In this document: positions 7,856 to 19,094 of the stretch, in pieces
Position numbering within the stretch: position 1 is the first letter of the stretch
Layout of the letters: each line of letters begins with the position of its first letter
Assembly: GCA_039105265.1 (NCBI GenBank)
Contig: JAPFFF010000525.1
Location: 1-20,704, forward strand
Direction of reading: 5' to 3'
DNA from: Tritrichomonas musculus
Taxonomy: Eukaryota; Parabasalia; Tritrichomonadida; Tritrichomonadidae
Length of the DNA: 20,704 bases
Notes under the pieces: generated by a model
Databases searched by the model: none
The model's input: only the letters and a program-made list of their open reading frames with translations
Told to the model about the DNA's origin: nothing
Position numbers and translations under genes: made by a program

Positions 7856-9763
7856 ATGACAGACAAAACGCCAAGCCAGCGCGAAAAATATTTATTTGAT
7901 GTCAACAATTATAAAATTGTAACAGAAATCAATAGAGGAGGCTTTGGAGTTGTTAATTTAGTCAAAGATCAAACATCAGAAAAGGAATATGCTGCGAAAA
8001 CCAATTTTTTGCAAAATAAAAATCAAAATAAGCTTTATATTTCACGAGAAATTCGAATTTTAATTCAAGTTCAGCATCCAACTATTATTCAGTTTCGAGG
8101 TTTTTCTTATGTTGACTTTGAGAACCACAAGAACATTACAATTCTTATGGATTACATGAAGAATGGTTCATTGGCTGATTTAATTGCCAAAGAAGAGAAA
8201 GGGCTTTCCCCCTCCGAATATAATAATACAAAGCGCCAAATTATTCTCATTGGTATAGCACGTGGCATGATGCTTCTACATAAACTCCACATTATTCATC
8301 GAGATCTAAAACCAGAAAACATTTTACTTGACGATGATTTATATCCCCATATTTCAGATTTTGGCCTTTCCAAATTTTTTGATCCAAATCACTCAACAAG
8401 CCAATCAATGGCTGATATAGGTACAGCTGCATACATGGCTCCCGAAGTTATCGCTACAGAGCGCTACAACACCAAGGCGGACGTTTACTCTTTTGGAATT
8501 TTAATGTACGAAATTTTGTCAGGCAAACGTGCATACCAAAACTTACTCACGGGCAAGAAAAAAATCTCAATTTTCATATTTAAACAGAAAATCTTGGAAG
8601 GTTTGCGTCCAGAAATCGAAAAAGGATCAATGAAGAAGAGCCACAAAATAATGATTGAAAAGTGCCTCTCAAAAGATCCAAAAGATCGTCCAACTTTTTC
8701 AGAACTTTACAAAAAGTTGAGTTTGTCAAGTGAAGATGACTTTCTTAATTTTGACTACCAAGAAGAGCAAAAAATCAACTACGAAGAAGAAGAAGATAAT
8801 GACAATGATGAAATAGAAGTAAACAATACTTTTTGCATTGATTCAGTTGACTACGATGAGGTTTTTTGCTACATTGAGAGCATAAGTGAAGAACCAACAC
8901 AATATAATCAACAGATTTCAAATGTAGAAGTAGCTCCAGTGAAAGTAGAAGAAATCGAGAAGTTGGAAAATGAAGTTGAAAATCTTAAAAATTTACTTAA
9001 AGAGAGCAACAATGAAGTTGAATTATTGAAAGAAGACCTAGCAAGACAAATTGATGAAATGAAACAAGATCATGCAAGACAAATTGATGAAATAAAACAA
9101 GATCATGCAAGACAAATTGATGAAATAAATAAAAAGCATGATACTGCAATTGATAATTTAACAAAAGAAATCAATCGATTAAAAGAAGAAAATCAAAACA
9201 GAAATTCAATTGTCGATTACAAATATTATGATAAAGATTTTCCTGGAGGTGTTTTATACACACAAAGGTATAATGTAAAAATTACAGCTGGTGGCCATAA
9301 AAGATCTGATGCGAGATTGATTGATTTGACTGCTAGAAATGGTTTTGCAAACTATAATTACGAAGCTTCAGTCAGAGAATTTCTTTTGAATAAATCTGAA
9401 TCGGATAGTTACATTGAATTCGATTTCATAGATAAAAAGATTCAATTGAAATCATATTTAATATATTCAAATGGAAATCCTTCAAATATAGGATACCATC
9501 CAAGATCTTGGAGAATTGTAGGTTATGATGATAAAAATGATCAATATAGTTGGAAATTACTTGATAGACATGAGAATGAAAGTGTTTTAAATTTTCCTAA
9601 TATTGAATGCGTTTTTGAATGCAAATCTTGTCATAGTGCAAGTAAATATCGATACATTAGATACATTCAAGAAGCTAACTTTGCTTCTTGTGGTCTCACT
9701 CCGAACAATTATAATGTAAATATCGGTGGTTTTGATTTATTTGGAACAATATTCAAGGAATAA
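7856..9763 (+). CDS. TKL-type protein kinase with coiled coil and discoidin-like C-terminal domain
   Basis: The protein is a cytoplasmic-type Ser/Thr kinase with no signal peptide or membrane segment. The kinase domain spans about 19-290. It shows Lys48 (EYAAKT), Glu65 of helix C, the catalytic loop HRDLKPEN (148-155), DFG at 168-170, and APE at 195-197 preceded by GTAAYM. The DVYSFG segment of subdomain IX and the RPTFSEL end are also present, so it should be active. The first glycine of the ATP loop is replaced by Asn26 (NRGGFG). An acidic linker (about 293-345) follows, then a coiled coil (about 363-447) containing three 11-residue repeats. The C-terminal domain (about 456-631) resembles the F5/8 type C (discoidin) beta-sandwich, with YIEFDF, HPRSWRIVGYDD and GGFDLFG. 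The nearest plausible ATG is used. TKL kinases are greatly expanded in trichomonads. Confidence 0.9.
   Translation: MTDKTPSQREKYLFDVNNYKIVTEINRGGFGVVNLVKDQTSEKEYAAKTNFLQNKNQNKLYISREIRILIQVQHPTIIQFRGFSYVDFENHKNITILMDYMKNGSLADLIAKEEKGLSPSEYNNTKRQIILIGIARGMMLLHKLHIIHRDLKPENILLDDDLYPHISDFGLSKFFDPNHSTSQSMADIGTAAYMAPEVIATERYNTKADVYSFGILMYEILSGKRAYQNLLTGKKKISIFIFKQKILEGLRPEIEKGSMKKSHKIMIEKCLSKDPKDRPTFSELYKKLSLSSEDDFLNFDYQEEQKINYEEEEDNDNDEIEVNNTFCIDSVDYDEVFCYIESISEEPTQYNQQISNVEVAPVKVEEIEKLENEVENLKNLLKESNNEVELLKEDLARQIDEMKQDHARQIDEIKQDHARQIDEINKKHDTAIDNLTKEINRLKEENQNRNSIVDYKYYDKDFPGGVLYTQRYNVKITAGGHKRSDARLIDLTARNGFANYNYEASVREFLLNKSESDSYIEFDFIDKKIQLKSYLIYSNGNPSNIGYHPRSWRIVGYDDKNDQYSWKLLDRHENESVLNFPNIECVFECKSCHSASKYRYIRYIQEANFASCGLTPNNYNVNIGGFDLFGTIFKE
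9041..9139 (+). repeat. 33-bp in-gene repeat x3 (11-residue coiled-coil repeat)
   Basis: Three 33-bp units, beginning GCAAGACAAATTGATGAAAT, encode ARQIDEMKQDH, ARQIDEIKQDH and ARQIDEINKKH (residues 396-428) in the kinase. The near-identical DNA shows recent duplication. An 11-residue period is the hendecad pattern of a coiled coil, so copy changes lengthen the rod without breaking its register. Confidence 0.9.
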
Positions 9764-10633
9764 TCATCTATGACTTATTTGATCATAAATAAATTTACTT
9801 AATATAATTTTTATTTTTATTTTTTAAATTAGTTTTGTATAATATAATAATCAGGTATGCCTTTCGGGAGTCCCTTGTAAACTCGGATAATTAAACGGTC
9901 TTCCTCGAAATTATTCCTCGAACTTTTTTCGAGAAAAAGATTTTACTCTAACGTTTATTTTTTTTAGAACACATTTTTTTACCCGAAAAACTCGAATTTA
10001 AAGAATAATTAAAAATTAAGCATTATTCATTTTCAAAATGAATCATTTTGCTGGAAATAGTGGTTTACTATATGATTTTTTTAAAAAATGTTAGATATAG
10101 CTATATTATCGGTTGAATGCACACTCTATATATATCCCTTTCGGCCGTATGCCGTAATTGAAGATTTTTTTATGTAAAGTATTCAAAAAGTTGCACTTTT
10201 GCCGTGTGCCGTAGAAATTTTGTAAAATAAACTATTCAATGAACGACCAAATAGCCGTATTTTACAAAACCGCCGAAGGGCTACTCTATATAAATCCCCC
10301 AACTTTTTTTTGAATAGTTTACACTTTCGTAAACATCTCAAAAAGTTGGAAATAAAATTCTGAAGAAAACGATCAATAAGGTCAAAGTTCATTCTATTCA
10401 AAAAGTTGTATCGTTAAGGTATTCAAAAAGTGATACTTAAATAAAACCAAAAGAGCGCCATAAGTTTTATATATATCTTGCATAGTCAAAGCATCTTTAG
10501 CAAACAACGATTCATCACAGGTATCAGCAAACGATTTGCAGCATTAACAGGCAATGATATAGAGCATTATAAGTTAAAGATACCAATAGTCGGCAACTAA
10601 AATTACGTATTTAACGATTTTTAACAACAGCAA
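9764..10633. other. Gene-poor region with inverted repeats and TATTCAAAAAGT motifs
   Basis: No supportable gene lies between the kinase stop and the 23-bp repeats. A small stem, CTCGAA/TTCGAG, lies near 9917-9933. From about 10080 to 10440 the word ATTCAAAAAGT recurs (near 10179, 10397 and 10420), and CCGTATGCCGT/CCGTGTGCCGT words recur near 10146 and 10202. TAAACTATTCAA (10228-10239) is a perfect inverted match to 10310-10321, with a nested TGTAAAATA/TATTTTACA pair. A 52-codon open frame without ATG (10445-10600, plus strand) ends in KLKIPIVGN and has a slightly coding-like composition. It could be a gene remnant. The region may be a decayed element or the outer end of the foldback element. 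Confidence 0.35.
10228..10321. repeat. Inverted repeat pair (12-bp perfect arms)
   Basis: TAAACTATTCAA at 10228-10239 is the exact complement of TTGAATAGTTTA at 10310-10321. A further inverted pair, TGTAAAATA (10221-10229) and TATTTTACA (10258-10266), overlaps it. The arrangement resembles a small inverted-repeat element, though no target duplication is evident. Confidence 0.5.
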
Positions 10634-10702
10634 CCAAGGATTCTCGCCTACATCATCCAAGGATTCTCGCCTACACCAACCTAGGATTCTCGCCTTTCAT
10701 CA
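10634..10702 (+). repeat. 23-bp tandem repeat x3
   Basis: Three units begin at 10634, 10657 and 10680, each with the core AGGATTCTCGCCT. The first two differ only near their ends, and the third starts CCTAGG and ends TTCATCA. They end 8 bp before the first 133-bp unit, so they may mark the outer edge of the left arm of the foldback element. Confidence 0.85.
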
Positions 10703-10710
10703 GAACTATT

Positions 10711-13700
10711 ATAAACGCATAAACATATGCTTATAATGATGATATTTATTAATCTTTATTAAAACGCAGGAATGAGTGATAACGACGTCACGACATCAAA
10801 TGGAGTTCCGAGTATCTCAAGAAAGACTCACTTTATAACAGATATAAACGCATAAACATATGCTTATAATGATGATATTTATTAATCTTTATTAAAACGC
10901 AGGAATGAGTGATAACGACATCACGACATCAAATGGAGTTCCGAGTATCTCAAGAAAGACTCACTTTGTGCCAGATATAAACGCATAAACATATAATGAT
11001 AATGATGATATTTGTTAATCTTTATTAAAACGCAGGAATGAGTGATAACGACATCACGACATCAAATGGAGTTCCGAGTATCTCAAGAAAGACTCACTTT
11101 GTGCCAGATATAAACGCATAAACATATGCTTATAATGATGATATTTGTTAATCTTTATTAAAACGCAGGAATGAGTGATAACGACGTCACGACATCAAAT
11201 GGAGTTCCGAGTATCTCAAGAAAGACTCACTTTATAACAGATATAAACGCATAAACATATAATGATAATGATGATATTTATTAATCTTTATTAAAACGCA
11301 GGAATGAGTGATAACGACATCACGACATCAAATGGAGTTCCGAGTATCTCAAGAAAGACTCACTTTGTGCCAGATATAAACGCATAAACATATAATGATA
11401 ATGATGATATTTGTTAATCTTTATTAAAACGCAGGAATGAGTGATAACGACATCACGACATCAAATGGAGTTCCGAGTATCTCAAGAAAGACTCACTTTA
11501 TAACAGATATAAACGCATAAACATATAATGATAATGATAATATTTATTAATCTTTATTAAAACGCAGGAATGAGTGATAACGACATCACGACATCAAATG
11601 GAGTTCCGAGTATCTCAAGAAAGACTCACTTTGTGCCAGATATAAACGCATAAACATATAATGATAATGATGATATTTGTTAATCTTTATTAAAACGCAG
11701 GAATGAGTGATAACGACGTCACGACATCAAATGGAGTTCCGAGTATCTCAAGAAAGACTCACTTTGTGCCAGATATAAACGCATAAACATATAATGATAA
11801 TGATGATATTTGTTAATCTTTATTAAAACGCAGGAATGAGTGATAACGACGTCACGACATCAAATGGAGTTCCGAGTATCTCAAGAAAGACTCACTTTGT
11901 GCCAGATATAAACGCATAAACATATAATGATAATGATGATATTTGTTAATCTTTATTAAAACGCAGGAATGAGTGATAACGACATCACGACATCAAATGG
12001 AGTTCCGAGTATCTCAAGAAAGACTCACTTTATAACAGATATAAACGCATAAACATATAATGATAATGATAATATTTATTAATCTTTATTAAAACGCAGG
12101 AATGAGTGATAACGACGTCACGACATCAAATGGAGTTCCGAGTATCTCAAGAAAGACTCACTTTATAACAGATATAAACGCATAAACATATAATGATAAT
12201 GATAATATTTATTAATCTTTATTAAAACGCAGGAATGAGTGATAACGACATCACGACATCAAATGGAGTTCCGAGTATCTCAAGAAAGACTCACTTTGTG
12301 CCAGATATAAACGCATAAACATATGCTTATAATGATGATATTTGTTAATCTTTATTAAAACGCAGGAATGAGTGATAACGACATCACGACATCAAATGGA
12401 GTTCCGAGTATCTCAAGAAAGACTCACTTTGTGCCAGATATAAACGCATAAACATATGCTTATAATGATGATATTTGTTAATCTTTATTAAAACGCAGGA
12501 ATGAGTGATAACGACATCACGACATCAAATGGAGTTCCGAGTATCTCAAGAAAGACTCACTTTATAACAGATATAAACGCATAAACATATAATGATAATG
12601 ATAATATTTATTAATCTTTATTAAAACGCAGGAATGAGTGATAACGACGTCACGACATCAAATGGAGTTCCGAGTATCTCAAGAAAGACTCACTTTATAA
12701 CAGATATAAACGCATAAACATATGCTTATAATGATGATATTTGTTAATCTTTATTAAAACGCAGGAATGAGTGATAACGACATCACGACATCAAATGGAG
12801 TTCCGAGTATCTCAAGAAAGACTCACTTTGTGCCAGATATAAACGCATAAACATATGCTTATAATGATGATATTTGTTAATCTTTATTAAAACGCAGGAA
12901 TGAGTGATAACGACATCACGACATCAAATGGAGTTCCGAGTATCTCAAGAAAGACTCACTTTATAACAGATATAAACGCATAAACATATGCTTATAATGA
13001 TGATATTTGTTAATCTTTATTAAAACGCAGGAATGAGTGATAACGACATCACGACATCAAATGGAGTTCCGAGTATCTCAAGAAAGACTCACTTTGTGCC
13101 AGATATAAACGCATAAACATATGCTTATAATGATGATATTTGTTAATCTTTATTAAAACGCAGGAATGAGTGATAACGACATCACGACATCAAATGGAGT
13201 TCCGAGTATCTCAAGAAAGACTCACTTTATAACAGATATAAACGCATAAACATATAATGATAATGATGATATTTGTTAATCTTTATTAAAACGCAGGAAT
13301 GAGTGATAACGACATCACGACATCAAATGGAGTTCCGAGTATCTCAAGAAAGACTCACTTTGTGCCAGATATAAACGCATAAACATATGCTTATAATGAT
13401 GATATTTGTTAATCTTTATTAAAACGCAGGAATGAGTGATAACGACATCACGACATCAAATGGAGTTCCGAGTATCTCAAGAAAGACTCACTTTGTGCCA
13501 GATATAAACGCATAAACATATAATGATAATGATGATATTTGTTAATCTTTATTAAAACGCAGGAATGAGTGATAACGACATCACGACATCAAATGGAGTT
13601 CCGAGTATCTCAAGAAAGACTCACTTTATAACAGATATAAACGCATAAACATATAATGATAATGATGATATTTATTAATCTTTATTAAAACGCAGGAATG

Positions 13701-16700
13701 AGTGATAACGACATCACGACATCAAATGGAGTTCCGAGTATCTCAAGAAAGACTCACTTTGTGCCAGATATAAACGCATAAACATATAATGATAATGATG
13801 ATATTTGTTAATCTTTATTAAAACGCAGGAATGAGTGATAACGACATCACGACATCAAATGGAGTTCCGAGTATCTCAAGAAAGACTCACTTTGTGCCAG
13901 ATATAAACGCATAAACATATAATGATAATGATGATATTTGTTAATCTTTATTAAAACGCAGGAATGAGTGATAACGACATCACGACATCAAATGGAGTTC
14001 CGAGTATCTCAAGAAAGACTCACTTTGTGCCAGATATAAACGCATAAACATATGCTTATAATGATGATATTTGTTAATCTTTATTAAAACGCAGGAATGA
14101 GTGATAACGACATCACGACATCAAATGGAGTTCCGAGTATCTCAAGAAAGACTCACTTTGTGCCAGATATAAACGCATAAACATATAATGATAATGGTGA
14201 TATTTGTTAATCTTTATTAAAACGCAGGAATGAGTGATAACGACGTCACGACATCAAATGGAGTTCCGAGTATCTCAAGAAAGACTCACTTTATAACAGA
14301 TATAAACGCATAAACATATAATGATAATGGTGATATTTATTAATCTTTATTAAAACGCAGGAATGAGTGATAACGACATCACGACATCAAATGGAGTTCC
14401 GAGTATCTCAAGAAAGACTCACTTTATGACAGATATAAACGCATAAACATATGCTTATAATGATGATATTTGTTAATCTTTATTAAAACGCAGGAATGAG
14501 TGATAACGACATCACGACATCAAATGGAGTTCCTAGTATCTCAAGAAAGACTCACTTTATAACAGATATAAACGCATAAACATATAATGAAAATGGTGAT
14601 ATTTGTTAATCTTTATTAAAACGCAGGAATGAGTGATAACGACATCACGACATCAAATGGAGTTCCGAGTATCTCAAGAAAGACTCACTTTGTGCCAGAT
14701 ATAAACGCATAAACATATGCTTATAATGATGATATTTGTTAATCTTTATTAAAACGCAGGAATGAGTGATAACGACATCACGACATCAAATGGAGTTCCT
14801 AGTATCTCAAGAAAGACTCACTTTGTGCCAGATATAAACGCATAAACATATAATGATAATGATGATATTTGTTAATCTTTATTAAAACGCAGGAATGAGT
14901 GATAACGACATCACGACATCAAATGGAGTTCCTAGTATCTCAAGAAAGACTCACTTTGTGCCAGATATAAACGCATAAACATATAATGATAATGATGATA
15001 TTTGTTAATCTTTATTAAAACGCAGGAATGAGTGATAACGACATCACGACATCAAATGGAGTTCCGAGTATCTCAAGAAAGACTCACTTTATAACAGATA
15101 TAAACGCATAAACATATAATGATAATGATGATATTTGTTAATCTTTATTAAAACGCAGGAATGAGTGATAACGACGTCACGACATCAAATGGAGTTCCGA
15201 GTATCTCAAGAAAGACTCACTTTATAACAGATATAAACGCATAAACATATGCTTATAATGATGATATTTGTCAATCTTTATTAAAACGCAGGAATGAGTG
15301 ATAACGACATCACGACATCAAATGGAGTTCCGAGTATCTCAAGAAAGACTCACTTTGTGCCAGATATAAACGCATAAACATATAATGAAAATGGTGATAT
15401 TTATTAATCTTTATTAAAACGCAGGAATGAGTGATAACGACGTCACGACATCAAATGGAGTTCCGAGTATCTCAAGAAAGACTCACTTTGTGCCAGATAT
15501 AAACGCATAAACATATAATGATAATGATGATATTTGTTAATCTTTATTAAAACGCAGGAATGAGTGATAACGACGTCACGGCATCAAATGGAGTTCCGAG
15601 TATCTCAAGAAAGACTCACTTTATAACAGATATAAACGCATAAACATATGCTTATAATGATGATATTTGTTAATCTTTATTAAAACGCAGGAATGAGTGA
15701 TAACGACGTCACGACATCAAATGGAGTTCCTAGTATCTCAAGAAAGACTCACTTTATAACAGATATAAACACATAAACATATGCTTATAATGATGATATT
15801 TGTTAATCTTTATTAAAACGCAGGAATGAGTGATAACGACGTCACGACATCAAATGGAGTTCCGAGTATCTCAAGAAAGACTCACTTTATAACAGATATA
15901 AACGCATAAACATATGCTTATAATGATGATATTTGTTAATCTTTATTAAAACGCAGGAATGAGTGATAACGACATCACGACATCAAATGGAGTTCCGAGT
16001 ATCTCAAGAAAGACTCACTTTGTGCCAGATATAAACGCATAAACATATGCTTATAATGATGATATTTGTTAATCTTTATTAAAACGCAGGAATGAGTGAT
16101 AACGACATCACGACATCAAATGGAGTTCCGAGTATCTCAAGAAAGACTCACTTTATAACAGATATAAACGCATAAACATATAATGAAAATGGTGATATTT
16201 ATTAATCTTTATTAAAACGCAGGAATGAGTGATAACGACATCACGACATCAAATGGAGTTCCGAGTATCTCAAGAAAGACTCACTTTATAACAGATATAA
16301 ACGCATAAACATATAATGATAATGATGATATTTGTTAATCTTTATTAAAACGCAGGAATGAGTGATAACGACGTCACGACATCAAATGGAGTTCCGAGTA
16401 TCTCAAGAAAGACTCACTTTATAACAGATATAAACGCATAAACATATAATGAAAATGGTGATATTTATTAATCTTTATTAAAACGCAGGAATGAGTGATA
16501 GCGACATCACGACATCAAATGGAGTTCCGAGTATCTCAAGAAAGACTCACTTTGTGCCAGATATAAACGCATAAACATATAATGATAATGATGATATTTG
16601 TTAATCTTTATTAAAACGCAGGAATGAGTGATAACGACGTCACGACATCAAATGGAGTTCCTAGTATCTCAAGAAAGACTCACTTTATAACAGATATAAA

Positions 16701-17540
16701 CACATAAACATATGCTTATAATGATGATATTTGTTAATCTTTATTAAAACGCAGGAATGAGTGATAACGACGTCACGACATCAAATGGAGTTCCGAGTAT
16801 CTCAAGAAAGACTCACTTTATAACAGATATAAACGCATAAACATATGCTTATAATGATGATATTTGTTAATCTTTATTAAAACGCAGGAATGAGTGATAA
16901 CGACATCACGACATCAAATGGAGTTCCGAGTATCTCAAGAAAGACTCACTTTGTGCCAGATATAAACGCATAAACATATGCTTATAATGATGATATTTGT
17001 TAATCTTTATTAAAACGCAGGAATGAGTGATAACGACATCACGACATCAAATGGAGTTCCGAGTATCTCAAGAAAGACTCACTTTATAACAGATATAAAC
17101 GCATAAACATATAATGAAAATGGTGATATTTATTAATCTTTATTAAAACGCAGGAATGAGTGATAACGACATCACGACATCAAATGGAGTTCCGAGTATC
17201 TCAAGAAAGACTCACTTTATAACAGATATAAACGCATAAACATATAATGATAATGATGATATTTGTTAATCTTTATTAAAACGCAGGAATGAGTGATAAC
17301 GACGTCACGACATCAAATGGAGTTCCGAGTATCTCAAGAAAGACTCACTTTATAACAGATATAAACGCATAAACATATAATGAAAATGGTGATATTTATT
17401 AATCTTTATTAAAACGCAGGAATGAGTGATAACGACATCACGACATCAAATGGAGTTCCGAGTATTTTAAGAAAGACTCACTTTATAACAGACATAAACG
17501 CATAAACATATAATGATAATGATAATATATATTAAGATTT
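10711..17540 (+). repeat. 133-bp tandem array, about 51 units: left arm
   Basis: Each unit begins ATAAACGCATAAACATAT and contains AAAACGCAGGAATGAGTGAT, a short direct repeat CGACATCACGACATCA and AGAAAGACTCACTTT. Unit starts at 10711, 10844, 10977, 13504, 15765 and 17494 are all in exact 133-bp register (51 x 133 between first and last). Variation is nearly all substitution at a few sites: ATGCTTATAATG versus ATAATGATAATG, TTGTTAAT versus TTATTAAT, GACATCAC versus GACGTCAC, CCGAG versus CCTAG, and TTTGTGCC versus TTTATAAC. The length is not a multiple of three, so the unit is non-coding. The last part-unit decays after about 45 bp into the transposase leader. Confidence 0.97.
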
Positions 17541-17554
17541 ACGAAAACACAGCA

Positions 17555-17567
17555 TCACTTTATTTTA
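17555..17567 (+). promoter_or_regulatory. Candidate initiator element of the foldback transposase
   Basis: TCACTTTATTTTA, about 49 bp before the ATG at 17604, resembles the trichomonad initiator (core TCAYW) that sets transcription starts. It lies just past the point where the 133-bp array decays. The match is short and the DNA is AT-rich, so chance is possible. Confidence 0.25.
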
Positions 17568-17603
17568 AACGTTTCAAATTTCCGTTTATATTTTTAAACT
17601 CTA

Positions 17604-19094
17604 ATGCTAGATGATGAAAACATGTTTGGGCTTAGAATAAACCGTGACTTAACATCTCCAAATACGGTATTTGATAGCAGGCATCCACAATACATTATGT
17701 CTGACCTTAAAAATAAAAAGTTCATCTTTACATCTCCAAAGGCAATAGTCTTTCTATCAAATTTAGATTGTGACCATTTAATTTTCATTTCTAAGAATCA
17801 TAGAAAAAAGAAATTTAAAGAAAACGATTCCAATCAAGTATTACTATTCGACAGATGCTTGACTTTACTTCCAAAGATTCAAACCGCAGAAAACCCAAAA
17901 CAAGAAAAAATCATGAAAGTATATTATGATTCTCTTGGTAACAATTTTTTGATGCAGATTACAAGAATATCAGCATTTATAAAATTTGAAAAAAAAAACT
18001 TTGACATTGAAGGATTTAGAAAATTTAGCGCTTATGTTCTGATACAAGGGCAAAGAGGAATACCTACTCCACGAAATCCTCATGGATATAAATCAAATAT
18101 ATTAATTTGCTATCTATCTCGATATTTTAATAATAAGATAAATTTCCCTCGAGTTAACCAATTCACTGCATCATTATTTGCAGATATATCTCCTCCTGAT
18201 GACAGAACTCTACAAAAAAGATTGATAAACAATACTCAGAATTCACGCAATCTAAGAGACACATTTGACATATTAGGAGGATACGTTTTCTTAATAAGAG
18301 GTGATGGTTTCTTGAATTATCAAGAAGAATTAATAAAAGCTTTTGTATGGATACCAAAATGTTCTATTCAAACATTAAAAATGGGAACATGCATAGAATT
18401 AGATACATCTTTTAAAGCAGTTGACCCACAGGTATATGTAGTACCACAGCTTGTATACCGTAACTCAGGTTTACCTTTGGCCTTAATTGTTGGGCCCAAA
18501 GAGTGTTCTCATTTATATGCACTCCTTTACCGATCAATGCAAGCTATTGATGATTTTGAAAATATGAATGGTGAACTATACAAAGAGCTTTTATCAAAAC
18601 ATGTATTAACTGATCAGCATTCATCTTTCACAAAACTTCAAAATGAGTATGGATTCCAATTGTTTTATTGTTATGTCCATATTATTCGCTCTTTTGGATC
18701 TCATTCAGCAATATCCATATTAGTCCGAGAAATTTTGTTCATGAAATCTGAAATAGATTTCGAAGAGAATCTGTTAAGAATAATCAAAACTTTTAAAACG
18801 ATGTTGAAGCTGGGTGGCTCAGCAAAAAAACATTATGAAAAGTTCATCTCAATTTTGGGCTTTAATGAAAATGGAGAAGTTTGTCCTCGTGATCCACGAA
18901 TGGAGCCACTTTTTATCAGGATGCAAAAAGGTGTTCCAACGTCCACAAATCACGCTGAAAGATTTCATCACTTCGTTAATGAATCACTGAAAAATATTAA
19001 AAATCCATATAGGAAACTCGGTGTGCTCACACAATGCATTATCAAGCAAATTGCACATATAAATGACAATGTTCTTAGAAATCTTCGAGAATAA
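17604..19094 (+). CDS. MULE-type DDE transposase of the foldback element, main part (496 aa)
   Basis: The protein is the presumed mobilising enzyme of the surrounding element. Candidate catalytic residues are Asp267 (CIELDTSF), Asp337 (HVLTDQHSSF) and Glu452 (TSTNHAERFHHFVN). The segment YVVPQLVYRNSGLPLALIVG after the first Asp and FYCYVH after the second match the MULE layout. Residues 1-240 form an N-terminal region without a recognised motif. ATG at 17604 is the first in-frame start; two more codons reading ATG lie just after it in another frame. Translation stops at TAA (19092-19094), but the same frame is open from there to 19694, carrying a zinc motif normally found C-terminal of such transposases. 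The listed frame is therefore probably a truncated product of a gene of about 696 codons. Confidence 0.75.
   Translation: MLDDENMFGLRINRDLTSPNTVFDSRHPQYIMSDLKNKKFIFTSPKAIVFLSNLDCDHLIFISKNHRKKKFKENDSNQVLLFDRCLTLLPKIQTAENPKQEKIMKVYYDSLGNNFLMQITRISAFIKFEKKNFDIEGFRKFSAYVLIQGQRGIPTPRNPHGYKSNILICYLSRYFNNKINFPRVNQFTASLFADISPPDDRTLQKRLINNTQNSRNLRDTFDILGGYVFLIRGDGFLNYQEELIKAFVWIPKCSIQTLKMGTCIELDTSFKAVDPQVYVVPQLVYRNSGLPLALIVGPKECSHLYALLYRSMQAIDDFENMNGELYKELLSKHVLTDQHSSFTKLQNEYGFQLFYCYVHIIRSFGSHSAISILVREILFMKSEIDFEENLLRIIKTFKTMLKLGGSAKKHYEKFISILGFNENGEVCPRDPRMEPLFIRMQKGVPTSTNHAERFHHFVNESLKNIKNPYRKLGVLTQCIIKQIAHINDNVLRNLRE

Noticed and set aside
9840-9960. tRNA or other small RNA gene
   Set aside because: The less AT-rich stretch with CCTTTCGGGAGTCCC does not fold into a cloverleaf by eye and lacks A and B box matches.
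10183-10401. 72-residue minus-strand frame
   Set aside because: It overlaps inverted repeats and recurrent TATTCAAAAAGT words, has a biased basic composition and matches no recognisable domain.
10711-17540. CRISPR array
   Set aside because: The 133-bp units are contiguous and nearly identical along their whole length, with no unique spacers between short repeats, and the setting is eukaryotic.
19092-19094. Alternative genetic code with TAA as a sense codon
   Set aside because: The other long genes have no internal TAA, TAG or TGA and several end in TAA, so the standard code fits and this stop is an isolated event.
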